Shown piece after piece: positions 44,057 to 52,457 of a stretch of 64,000 nucleotides of DNA. The stretch is from Flagellimonas olearia (GTDB taxonomy: Bacteria > Bacteroidota > Bacteroidia > Flavobacteriales > Flavobacteriaceae). The stretch spans positions 434,001-498,000 of the forward strand of contig NZ_WELG01000001.1 in assembly GCF_009184425.1 (NCBI RefSeq), written 5' to 3'. The translations under genes were made by a program, and so were the position numbers. The notes below the pieces were generated by a model. The model was not told the DNA's origin. It worked only from the letters and a program-made list of their open reading frames with translations, and did no database searches. The first letter of the stretch is position 1. Every line of letters starts with the position of its first letter.

Positions 44057-44410
44057 ATGAGTAGATTGAGAAACAAAGTGCAACTTATCGGAAATGTGGG
44101 ACAAGACCCCACCATCACAGACCTTGACAAAGGGAAACGTGTGGCACGCTTTACCATGGCCACCAACGAGCACTACAAGAACTCCGAAGGGGAACGTATC
44201 ACCAACACCGAATGGCATACCGTGATCGGGTGGGGAAAATTGGCTGACATCATCGAAGGCTTCGTGACCAAGGGCAAGGAGGTTGCCATCGAAGGGAAAT
44301 TGACCTCCCGTTCCTATGAGGACAAAGAGGGCAACAAACGCTATGTCACCGAGATCGTGGCCAGTGAGATCTTGCTATTGGGTGGTGGTGATAACAATAC
44401 CTCCGAGTAG
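44057..44410 (+). CDS. Single-stranded DNA-binding protein (mobile-element type)
   Basis: This 117-residue protein is an OB-fold SSB (MSRLRNKVQLIGNVGQDPTITDL, GKRVARFTMATNEHYKN, EWHTVIGWGKLADIIEGFVTKGKEVAIEGKLTSRSYED in pieces, RYVTEIVASEILLLG). It lacks the long linker and acidic DDDIPF-like tip of chromosomal SSBs, ending GGGDNNTSE, as is common for SSBs on plasmids and conjugative elements. It is followed by a terminator and RadC, then mobilization genes, so it probably protects transferred single-stranded DNA. Confidence 0.92.
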   Translation: MSRLRNKVQLIGNVGQDPTITDLDKGKRVARFTMATNEHYKNSEGERITNTEWHTVIGWGKLADIIEGFVTKGKEVAIEGKLTSRSYEDKEGNKRYVTEIVASEILLLGGGDNNTSE

Positions 44411-44419
44411 ACAGGACAA

Positions 44420-44449
44420 GGGTGCCCCAAAGGTCTGGGGCATCCTTTT
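44420..44449 (+). terminator. Terminator after SSB
   Basis: A 10-bp stem with one or two G-T pairs (GGGTGCCCCA at 44420-44429, TGGGGCATCC at 44436-44445) is followed by TTTTC. Confidence 0.75.
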
Positions 44450-44475
44450 CTTATCCATCCCAAAAAGGAAATGAT

Positions 44476-44925
44476 ATGGAACATAGCGTAAACGAAATAC
44501 AGATCAGTTATAGGGAAAAGCTCAGTACCCTGAAATCCCAAGCCGTTACCAACTCCAATGATGTGGCGAACCTGTTGTTCAAGAATTGGGACAACAAGAC
44601 CATAGGTCTCCATGAGACCTTCAAAATAGTACTGCTCAACCAGTCCAACAAGGTCAAGGGGATTTATCCCCTGTCCCATGGGGGCATCACGGAAACCTTG
44701 GTGGATGTGCGCATCCTTTTTGCCATTATCCTAAAGACCCTTTCCGTTGGGATCATCCTCGCCCATAACCATCCCTCTGGGCAGCTCAAGGCCAGCGGGG
44801 CGGACAAACAATTGACCCAAAAAATCAAACGGGCGGCACAACTTTTTGATGTCAAGGTGTTGGACCATATCATCCTGGCACCCGATGGCCGCTATTACAG
44901 CTTTGCCGATAATGGGATTTTATAG
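44476..44925 (+). CDS. RadC-like JAB domain protein
   Basis: This 149-residue protein is the C-terminal JAB/MPN half of RadC without the helix-hairpin-helix part. The metal site is intact: ILAHNHPSGQLKASGADKQLT (HxHPSG and the later Asp), followed by VKVLDHIILAPDGRYYSFADNG. RadC-like JAB proteins are frequent on Bacteroidetes mobile elements; a direct DNA-repair role is unproven. The ATG at 44476 starts just before the domain; an upstream frame extension runs through the SSB terminator and is rejected. Confidence 0.9.
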   Translation: MEHSVNEIQISYREKLSTLKSQAVTNSNDVANLLFKNWDNKTIGLHETFKIVLLNQSNKVKGIYPLSHGGITETLVDVRILFAIILKTLSVGIILAHNHPSGQLKASGADKQLTQKIKRAAQLFDVKVLDHIILAPDGRYYSFADNGIL

Positions 44926-44986
44926 GCAGTCCGCTTTGGATGGAGGTTTGAAATAAAGAATCACGAAACCCAAAAAATCAAGAACC

Positions 44987-45142
44987 ATGGAAACACGAAT
45001 CAGAAAGTCATTGGAGATTCCGGCCCGGAGGCACCAAAGGCCTCAAACCCAAAAGGAAACCAATGCGGAACGGACCTTTCTGTTGGTCATCAACCTGTGG
45101 ATATTCCGATTTGAATATGCCAAGGAGGACTATAAGCCTTAA
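44987..45142 (+). CDS. Small conserved-looking basic protein of the mobile module
   Basis: This 51-residue frame reads METRIRKSLEIPARRHQR, then a middle part and FLLVINLWIFRFEYAKEDYKP. It lies 61 bases after RadC and before a strong terminator, in the same orientation, which fits a small operon gene. I do not recognise its function. Confidence 0.4.
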   Translation: METRIRKSLEIPARRHQRPQTQKETNAERTFLLVINLWIFRFEYAKEDYKP

Positions 45143-45167
45143 AGAATGCTTTTTGCAAGGGTATGGG

Positions 45168-45194
45168 AGACTCTCGAAAGAGGGTCTTTTTTTT
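45168..45194 (+). terminator. Terminator of the RadC unit
   Basis: An 8-bp stem (AGACTCTC at 45168-45175, GAGGGTCT at 45180-45187, one G-T pair) with a GAAA tetraloop is followed by a run of T to 45194. Confidence 0.85.
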
Positions 45195-45628
45195 GCCTGA
45201 TGACCTCAAAATTGACGTTCCTGTTTTCCCAAAGGGACAAATCCATGTTATTCCATCACAATTGCCCACAATCAACCAGGTTTCCTATTTTTAGTTGACG
45301 CTTATTGTGGGTATATTTAAACAAGGGCATTGCCCATAAGCCCGGTACGGCAACTTTTCGGTTTGACTTTCCTTATCCCGTACCCTTCGATTTGACTTTT
45401 AAAGAAAGAACAAGGGGGATTGAACTCCCTTGTGCGATGCTTTTTTGGCCCTGCGGGACAAAAAGGAAGAGCAAGAGGATAGCGTGCTCGCGCAACGCTA
45501 CTGATGATGTTTGCTCCGCAAGGCCCCTGTTTATGGGGTTGTGGGAGGTTTTGAAAGATAAGGCCCTGGCCGTTTTTATGCTAAAAATGCGCTGGGGCCA
45601 GTAAAACCAAGAAAATTTTACGCTAAAA
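45195..45628 (+). other. Leader region of the mobilization genes, candidate oriT
   Basis: About 430 non-coding bases just upstream of the BfmA/relaxase operon, where transfer origins usually lie. Structures seen: an imperfect hairpin at 45481-45499 (AGCG-TGC-TCGC-GCA-ACGCT), an inverted repeat CTGGCC (45566-45571) and GGCCAG (about 45596-45601), and a direct repeat GCTAAAAATG (45580-45589 and 45622-45631). None proves an oriT; the placement is the argument. Confidence 0.35.
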
Positions 45629-46216
45629 ATGGATAAAGGATACGAGAAGGAAGCGTTTCGCACCGTGTGTATCAAAATATCGGTGCTCAAAAAGTTCAAG
45701 GGCTTTTCCAAACGACACGGGAAATCCCATTCCATGACCCTTTTGGCCATGGTGGAATTCTTTGACCATAATGGCATATCGCCCGATGAACGTATGCATG
45801 AGACCATTGCAAGCCTCAAATATTTGATCAAACGACGCTTCAATGCCATGGTTGCCATCATGCGCAGTATCGAAAAGGAACAGACCCTGCCCACAGTCAG
45901 TATGATACAGGCCCTCTTTGAGCAGGAACTGGAGCCTGATGGGGAAGAAGAGTGGGAAGGGGACTTTGAATTTTTTGAGAAACAATTGACGGAAATGAAC
46001 ACGCCGATCCAATCCGAGCTCTTGGATAAGGAGACCACGGTTCCCAAGATTGTCCATCAAAGGCTGAAGGAACGGATGGAAGAACTGAAACAGGATTTTG
46101 GCCATGTCCTGGACCATGTGTCCGTTGCCAAGAACCGGTTCGGAAAAGACCATCTGAAGTTGGACCTCAAACCAGGGGCCTTGGAAAAATACCGCTCAAA
46201 ACTCAAAAATATGTAA
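45629..46216 (+). CDS. BfmA/BtgA family mobilization protein
   Basis: This 195-residue protein matches the accessory mobilization proteins of Bacteroides transposons and plasmids (BfmA, BtgA). The N-terminus is a ribbon-helix-helix-like block (KEAFRTVCIKISVLKKFKGFSKRHGKSHSMTLLAMVEFFD in pieces), then helices rich in charged residues (ETIASLKYLIKRRFNAMVAIMRSIE) and a coiled C-terminus (VHQRLKERMEELKQDFGHVLDHV). Such proteins bind oriT and help the relaxase. The relaxase gene starts 2 bases after its stop, so the pair is tightly coupled. Confidence 0.85.
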   Translation: MDKGYEKEAFRTVCIKISVLKKFKGFSKRHGKSHSMTLLAMVEFFDHNGISPDERMHETIASLKYLIKRRFNAMVAIMRSIEKEQTLPTVSMIQALFEQELEPDGEEEWEGDFEFFEKQLTEMNTPIQSELLDKETTVPKIVHQRLKERMEELKQDFGHVLDHVSVAKNRFGKDHLKLDLKPGALEKYRSKLKNM

Positions 46217-46218
46217 CC

Positions 46219-47238
46219 ATGTACATCGCCATCACCCGCCAGCAATTGGGGGACAACTATAGGGGAAGTGTCCGGGATTTTGTCAAGTATCTCGAAAAGG
46301 AGAATCAGGCCAGGGCACCGGAAGATCAAGAAATGTTCTTCAACCAGACGGAAAACCATATTGATGCCGATCGGGTCATCGCCGAGATCGATGCCAATAC
46401 CTCCAAACTCAGCAAGAAAGATCCCAAGTTCTATTCCATCATGGTCAGCCCCTCACACAGGGAACTGATGCATATCGGGAACGACCCGGAAAAGCTCAAG
46501 CAATATACCCGGGGACTGATGAAGACCTATGCGGCCTCCTTTTATCGGGACAGGGAAGTAACGGTTAAGGAGATACTGTATTTCGCGAAGCTGGAACGGG
46601 AACGTACCTATTCCGAAAGGGATAAGGCCGTCAAGGAGAACCAACCCATAGCCAGTGAAATTCTGGAATTGCAACACAGGATCAGGGCCATCAAGGAAGG
46701 TAGGGAAGAAGGTGATAGGGTCAAACTTCAGGAAAGGATCGATGTCCTTGAAAGAGAGGCACCCCACAAACAGGATGGCAAACGCATTGTGCCCGGTATG
46801 GCCAAAAAAGGGCACCAGAGCCATATCCATATCATTGTCAGTCGCAAGGATGTGACCAATTCCCATAGCCTCTCCCCAGGATCCAAGTTCCGGACCTCGA
46901 AAACCACCCTCAATGGGGAGAAAGTGAAGCAGGGCTTTGACCGGGACAAGTTCTATAGGGCAGCGGAGAAGACCTTTGATACCCAGTATGGCTATCGCAG
47001 GAACTTTGTGGAGACCTACCATGCCCGAAACCTTTTGGACAAGGATCCCAAACGGTTCTTTACAGTCCTTTTGGGACTGCCCACCCATGAGAAACAGGCC
47101 GCCAAACAATGGTTGTTCAAGGCAGGGGTGAAGGTGCCGAGTATCCCCGTCAATAAGGTACAATTGGCCCATAAGGCCATGATGCAACTCAAGAAAGGAA
47201 TCGGAAGGGCCATGGAATCAGGATCCATTGGGATTTAA
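46219..47238 (+). CDS. DUF5712 / MobB-type relaxase-like mobilization protein
   Basis: This 339-residue protein corresponds to the Bacteroidetes MobB-like proteins (DUF5712). Its N-terminus starts MYIAITRQQLGDNYRGSVRDF; the central region has MAKKGHQSHIHIIVSRKD, in which His-x-His-x-Ile-Ile fits the metal-binding HxH motif of relaxases, and an upstream Tyr-rich segment (FYSIMVSPSHREL, SFYRDREVTV) could supply the nicking Tyr. It would nick oriT and pilot the strand. It follows BfmA by 2 bases and is followed after 11 bases by the TraG-type coupling protein. Confidence 0.87.
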   Translation: MYIAITRQQLGDNYRGSVRDFVKYLEKENQARAPEDQEMFFNQTENHIDADRVIAEIDANTSKLSKKDPKFYSIMVSPSHRELMHIGNDPEKLKQYTRGLMKTYAASFYRDREVTVKEILYFAKLERERTYSERDKAVKENQPIASEILELQHRIRAIKEGREEGDRVKLQERIDVLEREAPHKQDGKRIVPGMAKKGHQSHIHIIVSRKDVTNSHSLSPGSKFRTSKTTLNGEKVKQGFDRDKFYRAAEKTFDTQYGYRRNFVETYHARNLLDKDPKRFFTVLLGLPTHEKQAAKQWLFKAGVKVPSIPVNKVQLAHKAMMQLKKGIGRAMESGSIGI

Positions 47239-47249
47239 AGAATAATGAT

Positions 47250-48836
47250 ATGGAAGATTTCGGGTGGATTGGAATGGTATCAGGTGTGGTAATCGGTGGG
47301 AGTATCTCCTTTGTGGCCAATCGGTACCTTAAATATGGGTTTGTGATATGGGCTTTGGTGATGATGGTTTTGGTCATGGTCACAGCTTGGACATGGGGCC
47401 GGGATGATTTTTTAAAAGGGGCGTTGACCCTATGGTTACCCATGGTATTTATACATGTGATCATTTATGGGCTAGTGGACTACCACAAGACCGAAAGGAA
47501 ACCTTCCAAGGTCTTTGAGGTGAAAATGAAGGTGCTGGGAAGACCTTTGGTGTTGGGGAACATCCGGCGAGGGGTATCCGTGATGGCCTCTGCAGGGAGC
47601 GGAAAGACCGAAAGTGTGATCTATAATTTTTTAAGGCATTTTCGAAAGGAGAATTTTTCGGGGATCATCCACGATTACAAGGATTTTGAGATCACGGAAA
47701 TGGCATGCCCCTTATGGGACGGGGAGCAGATTCCTTTTCGAATCGTGTCCTTTGGCCCCATATATAATAGGGTCAATCCTATCGACCCCCGATACCTGCC
47801 CGATGAGGAAAGCGTGCATGAGGTGTCCCGGGTGCTCTTGGAGAACTTGATGGAGCATCGCGATTCGGATGAGAACAGTACTTCCCGATTTTTTAAGGAT
47901 GCGGCCGAGGGGCTGGTCAGTGGATTGATTTGGCGGTTAAAGACGGATTACCCACACTACTGCACCCTGCCGCATTTGATGGCGCTGTTCCAACAATTGG
48001 CCACCAAAAGCCTGGTCAAGTTTTTACGGGGAAACATTACCTCCCGTGCCATGGCGGATGCCTTTATCAGTGGTATTGGGTCCGAACGACAGACGGCTGG
48101 GGTCCTCAGTACCCTGGCCAATGGCTTTAAAAAGATCTGTACCCGGAAGATTTTCATGGTGCTCTCTACCGATGAAATTCCCTTGGATATCAATAATGAA
48201 GACAATCCTTCCATTATAGCTTTGGTGAACAATCCCCAAAAGGATGCATCGCTATCGCCAGTGATCGCCACGATCATCCATACCATCTCAAAGCAAATGA
48301 GCCAACGCAATCGGAAACCCTCCTTTATGTTGTTGGAAGAGGCCTCCACCCTGCGCCTCTTAAATATGCACCGGATACCGGCCACCTTGCGTAGCTACGA
48401 TATTGTAAGTGTATATGTCCTACAGGACAAGATCCAGAACGATATGATGTACGGGGAGAAGGCGAGCAAGGCGATACTTTCCAATCTGTCCTATCAGTTC
48501 TTTGGGAAGGTGAATGACCCGGACACCGCAAGGTATTATGAACGGTTTTTTGAATTGGTCAAGATACCGACCCGAAGTGTGAGCAAGAGTTCAGGATTGA
48601 ACCTGGAGCGGCGTATCACGGAAGGGGAGAAGGAGGTGTCCAAACGAAGGGCCGAGGTTTTCTTTCGGTTGAAACAGGGAGAGTTTGTGGTATTTGCGGA
48701 TGGAAAAGATCGGAAGGTTCGGTTCCGGAAACCTTTGATTGAAAGGGGATTACCCAAGCCTTTGGAGGTTTCAGAACAGGAGCTGGAACAGCATTATTTA
48801 AAAGTACACCATGACATTGGGACCATTTTTAAGTAG
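47250..48836 (+). CDS. TraG/VirD4-type conjugative coupling protein
   Basis: This 528-residue inner membrane ATPase would feed the relaxase-DNA complex into a type IV secretion channel. Three hydrophobic segments lie in residues 6-75 (GMVSGVVIGGSISFVAN, FVIWALVMMVLVMVTAW, LTLWLPMVFIHVIIYGLV). Walker A is at 113-120 (ASAGSGKT), and the Walker B-like strand is PSFMLLEEASTL. A motif near FYKDFEI/HDYKDFEI fits the family. Length is somewhat short for TraG (usually 600-700). No other tra genes are seen in the window, so the element may be mobilizable rather than self-transmissible. Confidence 0.9.
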   Translation: MEDFGWIGMVSGVVIGGSISFVANRYLKYGFVIWALVMMVLVMVTAWTWGRDDFLKGALTLWLPMVFIHVIIYGLVDYHKTERKPSKVFEVKMKVLGRPLVLGNIRRGVSVMASAGSGKTESVIYNFLRHFRKENFSGIIHDYKDFEITEMACPLWDGEQIPFRIVSFGPIYNRVNPIDPRYLPDEESVHEVSRVLLENLMEHRDSDENSTSRFFKDAAEGLVSGLIWRLKTDYPHYCTLPHLMALFQQLATKSLVKFLRGNITSRAMADAFISGIGSERQTAGVLSTLANGFKKICTRKIFMVLSTDEIPLDINNEDNPSIIALVNNPQKDASLSPVIATIIHTISKQMSQRNRKPSFMLLEEASTLRLLNMHRIPATLRSYDIVSVYVLQDKIQNDMMYGEKASKAILSNLSYQFFGKVNDPDTARYYERFFELVKIPTRSVSKSSGLNLERRITEGEKEVSKRRAEVFFRLKQGEFVVFADGKDRKVRFRKPLIERGLPKPLEVSEQELEQHYLKVHHDIGTIFK

Positions 48837-48856
48837 ATGTAAATCATCCAATCGAT

Positions 48857-49423
48857 CTAGTGTTTTTTGATGAAGTCCAAGACAAAGTCGACTCTTTCCC
48901 CAACCGGTGCTTTGGGGACCTCCACAAGGTCATATTGGTACCCTCGATAGGTCTGGATCATTTTATTGTACGTGAACACGGCCTCGTTCCAATCCTGTTT
49001 CCGTTGTTCATCGGTTTGGTATATTTCTTGCCAAGGTGACAAAATGAAGACATGGGTATTATACCTCATTATTTCAGCTGTGGTCCTCATTTCCTGGACT
49101 ATTGGGATACCTTCCAAGGAAGCATAACAGAGGGCGTCCAAAAAGCCGCGATCGAAGAATATCGGATCGGTTCCATTGCTACTGTGGTTTATTTGCTTAA
49201 AGCTTTCAACGGAATGTTGGAACATCAACTCCATGTATAATTTCTTGTCTTTCCAAGGAAGGGCATCGCCATTATTATCTTGTTGCTCCTTGATCAGTTC
49301 ACGGGCGATCTCGGGAACTGTGGCATGGCCTCTATTTTGGAGTTCGTTCAATAGGGTGGTCTTACCGACACCGGGGCCACCGGTGATGACATAAAAGGGT
49401 ATATGTTCCTTTCGGTTTTTCAA
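48857..49423 (-). CDS. AAA_28/NadR-like P-loop ATPase or kinase
   Basis: This 188-residue P-loop protein has a Walker A (FYVITGGPGVGKTTLLNEL), a conserved ATVPEIARELI segment and a Walker B-like FFDRGFLDALCYA, ending with HVFILSPWQEIYQTDEQRKQD, the lid-like Arg region. This is the AAA_28 group related to NadR-type nucleoside kinases and thymidylate-like kinases. The substrate is not known. It is convergent with TraG and separates the mobilization genes from the defence genes. Confidence 0.85.
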   Translation of the reverse strand: MKNRKEHIPFYVITGGPGVGKTTLLNELQNRGHATVPEIARELIKEQQDNNGDALPWKDKKLYMELMFQHSVESFKQINHSSNGTDPIFFDRGFLDALCYASLEGIPIVQEMRTTAEIMRYNTHVFILSPWQEIYQTDEQRKQDWNEAVFTYNKMIQTYRGYQYDLVEVPKAPVGERVDFVLDFIKKH

Positions 49424-49457
49424 AAGAGGTTGGGTTGGTTTAAAAGCTAATTATTTT

Positions 49458-49676
49458 TTAGCTTTTTAGTTTCAATAAATAGTCGGCAATAATACGAACT
49501 TCTGAGGAATCTAATGTGGACAGTATGGTCAAGGTAGTGATTGAGTTCATGGGGTCACTTGACAGTACATTTTTAAGGTTTCTATATTTTTTGGACGGAA
49601 CTAGAACCTTTTCCCGGAACCCCCTGTTTATAAGGCCTCCCAGAGGGCCCCTTTTTAGCGGAACCGTATCACTCAC
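49458..49676 (-). CDS. Small hypothetical protein, doubtful
   Basis: A 72-codon frame (SDTVPLKRGPLGGLINRGF, then a Ser/Leu-rich second half ending IIADYLLKLKS). The end looks helical, but the start is low in information and I know no relative. It could be a real short gene upstream of the P-loop kinase or an accident. Confidence 0.25.
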   Translation of the reverse strand: MSDTVPLKRGPLGGLINRGFREKVLVPSKKYRNLKNVLSSDPMNSITTLTILSTLDSSEVRIIADYLLKLKS

Positions 49677-49983
49677 CTTTTAACAAAGTTTAACTTTTGG
49701 ACGCTTCCCAAAACTCCAAATTCCATCATTTTGATTCAAACGGAAACAAATTATAACAAAACACCATATTTAATATGATTGTGTAAAAACCATACAAAAA
49801 CTATGGTTTCTCCATAAATTTAAATAAGAAGTCGAAAATTTAATCAAACAGCATCCATCGGCTAATCCAAATGCATTATTTTAGAGTCTCCCCTTATAAT
49901 ATTTGTTGAATCGGGTTTTGATTTCAAATTATAACCTACCTCCGATTTGGAATTGATTTCCATGTATTAAATACTGATTTTAA
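49677..49983. other. AT-rich intergenic region before the defence pair
   Basis: About 307 bases, very AT-rich, with no ORF. It should hold the promoter of the 49984 gene. I found no exact TAnnTTTG element and no convincing hairpin. Confidence 0.45.
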
Positions 49984-52449
49984 GTGCACAAGGATTTATT
50001 TTTTTCCATTTACAAAGCCAAGGACGAAGAAGAACTTCTCGATGTAATTTCAAGTAGCCCAAAGGTGTTTGACGACTCCAATTGGAAACCTTTGGGAAAC
50101 AATGACAGCAATTATGGTGTGGTGAAAAACCAGCAATCCAATCCTATTGCGGCATTGATTGAAAAGATTACCAATGCCATAGATGCTATCTTGACCAAAG
50201 AGTGCTATGTTGGCGGTGCTGAGCCAAAATCCAAGGAGGCTCCAAGGTCTATGGAAGAAGCCATTGAACGGTTTTTCCCCAAGAACAATTGGGATCTCCC
50301 ATCTTTCAGAAAAAAGCAATCTGAGGAAATACAAATCATAGCGGATGGTAAAGGCCCAAGAAATCAGAGAAACCAGTATCCAACGTCGGTCATTATCTAT
50401 GATAATGGAGAAGGGCAACATCCTGAAGAATTTGAAAATACATTTTTATCCCTTTTAAGAGGAAACAAAAATGATATCCATTTTGTGCAAGGGAAATATA
50501 ATATGGGCGGTAGTGGAGCCATAGTATTTTGTGGAAAGAAAAGATACCAGCTTATTGCCTCAAAAAGATTCACGAACGACGGAGCATTTGGTTTTACCCT
50601 GGTAAGGGAACACCCCAAAAAGGAATCTGATAATGCAAAGGAAACCTGGTATGAATACCTTTTAATTGACGGTCAAATTCCGTCTTTCCCTATTGAGAAT
50701 CTTGATCTTGGTTTGTCCAATAGGAATTTTGAAACAGGAACAATTGTCAAATTATACTCGTATCAATTTCCCAAAGGGTATTCTGGTTTTGCGCAGGATT
50801 TGAACCAAAGTATAAATGAGTTCCTTTTTGATCCAGCTTTACCGATTTTAACAGTCGATACTGCCGAAAGATATCCAAACAACAAGGTTCTTGAGAATGA
50901 CTTGTTTGGATTAAAACGGCGACTGAACAATGAAGAATCAGAATATCTGGACGATAAGTTTTCAGAGACATTTGATGAGGAAAACACCTTTGGAAAAATG
51001 AAGGTGTCCTGTTTTGTTTTTAAGCCTAGGGTAAAGGATTATGATTTAAAAAGAACCAAAGCCATCATCCAAGATCGATATTTTAAAAATTCGATGGCGG
51101 TCATGTTCTCTCTAAATGGCCAAACACATGGAAGCTATACGTCCGAATTTATAACACGATCCTTAAAGCTCAATCTGTTAAAGCACCATTTGTTGATACA
51201 CGTGGATTGTACCGAAATGAAATACAATTTCAGGAAGGAACTGTTCATGGCTTCTAGGGACAGGTTAAAAGACGGGGAAGAAACCCAATATCTAAGAAGT
51301 TATTTGGCTGCTCAATTGAGTCGAAAGGATGGAAGGTTGGCGGATATTGAAAAGATTAGGAAACAGGCCATCGATATAGATACTACTTCCAATACCAATG
51401 AATTGCTCAAGAACTTTACCAAAAACCTGCCCTTGGATTCAGAACTGGCCAAATTGTTGAGCCAAACGTTTAAACTTGATACGAAATCGAATAAGAAAAA
51501 GGAAGGAGAGAGAAAACCTTCTCCCCAGAAAAAGGAGGATATCCCTTTCTTACCACGGAGATTTCCTTCTTTTTTTAAGATAAACGGGATTAATGAAGGT
51601 GAATCAGAGGTGGCTAAAATTCCTTTGAACGGAGAAAAGACCATAAGATTCTCAACTGATGTTGAGAACGATTACTTCGACCGGACAGAGGAACCTGGTG
51701 ATCTGAAAATAACGGTATTGAATATCAAACCCAACGAAAGTGAAGGTGGCACAGGTCCCGGACAGCCAAAGGGAATAACTGAAATTTTCAATGTGGTTAA
51801 AAGTAGTCCAAACAAGGGTGCTATTAAAATATCGTTGAACCCTAAAGATGATTTAAAGGTTGGGGACAGTGTTCAGATAAAAGCAGATCTGTCATCCCCA
51901 AACGGGGATTTGTCCGAACTGTTTTGGGTCAAGATTGTCGACAAAGAGGAGTCTAAGGACAAGAAACCAAAAAAGGAGGAAGATAATGAACCTTTGGGGC
52001 TCCCACAATTGGTGTTTGCCTATAAAGAACCTAATGAAAACCTGAAGGATAGGGTTTCATGGGAGGATGTAGGAACTGCTACGGCTTTGGATATGGATTA
52101 TAATACGGTAATGGTGCCTGAGGCAGAAGGGGATACCCTTAAAAAGATTTTTGTGAACATGGATAGTTCAGTCTTAAAGAACTTCATTGCGAAGTATAAA
52201 CATCCCAATCAAGAGCAATTGGAAATTGCCAACAGAAAGTATTATTCCTCAGTGTATTTCCATACGTTGTTCTTGTATACCATTAGCAAGAATAGGGGGT
52301 ATGAGATAAAGCAAAGAATAGAGGGTAAGGAAGAGTTGGAACACGTGGACCTTGGTCAGTATTTAAAGGATCTGTTTGATCATTATTACTCGACCTTTAT
52401 CCTCAATTTTGGGGGAATGGAGGAGATGATGCAGGGGGTTGGGGATTAA
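49984..52449 (+). CDS. GHKL (MORC/Hsp90-type) ATPase, large
   Basis: This 821-residue protein has an N-terminal Bergerat ATPase fold: N-box PIAALIEKITNAIDAIL (Glu60, Asn64, Asp67), G1 box IIYDNGEGQHPEEF (Asp140), and G2 box QGKYNMGGSGAIVFCG (about 169-184). The middle holds a transducer-like region, and the C-terminal 350 residues include Lys-rich linkers (about 500-520) and an immunoglobulin-like strand pattern (LKVGDSVQIKADLSSPNGDLSEL). Such ATPases occur in several anti-phage systems. The start is GTG, directly after an in-frame stop; the next Met is at residue 90. The next gene begins 8 bases after its stop. Whether it is part of the facing operon's system is inferred from location only. 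Confidence 0.8.
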   Translation: MHKDLFFSIYKAKDEEELLDVISSSPKVFDDSNWKPLGNNDSNYGVVKNQQSNPIAALIEKITNAIDAILTKECYVGGAEPKSKEAPRSMEEAIERFFPKNNWDLPSFRKKQSEEIQIIADGKGPRNQRNQYPTSVIIYDNGEGQHPEEFENTFLSLLRGNKNDIHFVQGKYNMGGSGAIVFCGKKRYQLIASKRFTNDGAFGFTLVREHPKKESDNAKETWYEYLLIDGQIPSFPIENLDLGLSNRNFETGTIVKLYSYQFPKGYSGFAQDLNQSINEFLFDPALPILTVDTAERYPNNKVLENDLFGLKRRLNNEESEYLDDKFSETFDEENTFGKMKVSCFVFKPRVKDYDLKRTKAIIQDRYFKNSMAVMFSLNGQTHGSYTSEFITRSLKLNLLKHHLLIHVDCTEMKYNFRKELFMASRDRLKDGEETQYLRSYLAAQLSRKDGRLADIEKIRKQAIDIDTTSNTNELLKNFTKNLPLDSELAKLLSQTFKLDTKSNKKKEGERKPSPQKKEDIPFLPRRFPSFFKINGINEGESEVAKIPLNGEKTIRFSTDVENDYFDRTEEPGDLKITVLNIKPNESEGGTGPGQPKGITEIFNVVKSSPNKGAIKISLNPKDDLKVGDSVQIKADLSSPNGDLSELFWVKIVDKEESKDKKPKKEEDNEPLGLPQLVFAYKEPNENLKDRVSWEDVGTATALDMDYNTVMVPEAEGDTLKKIFVNMDSSVLKNFIAKYKHPNQEQLEIANRKYYSSVYFHTLFLYTISKNRGYEIKQRIEGKEELEHVDLGQYLKDLFDHYYSTFILNFGGMEEMMQGVGD

Positions 52450-52457
52450 AATAGAAT

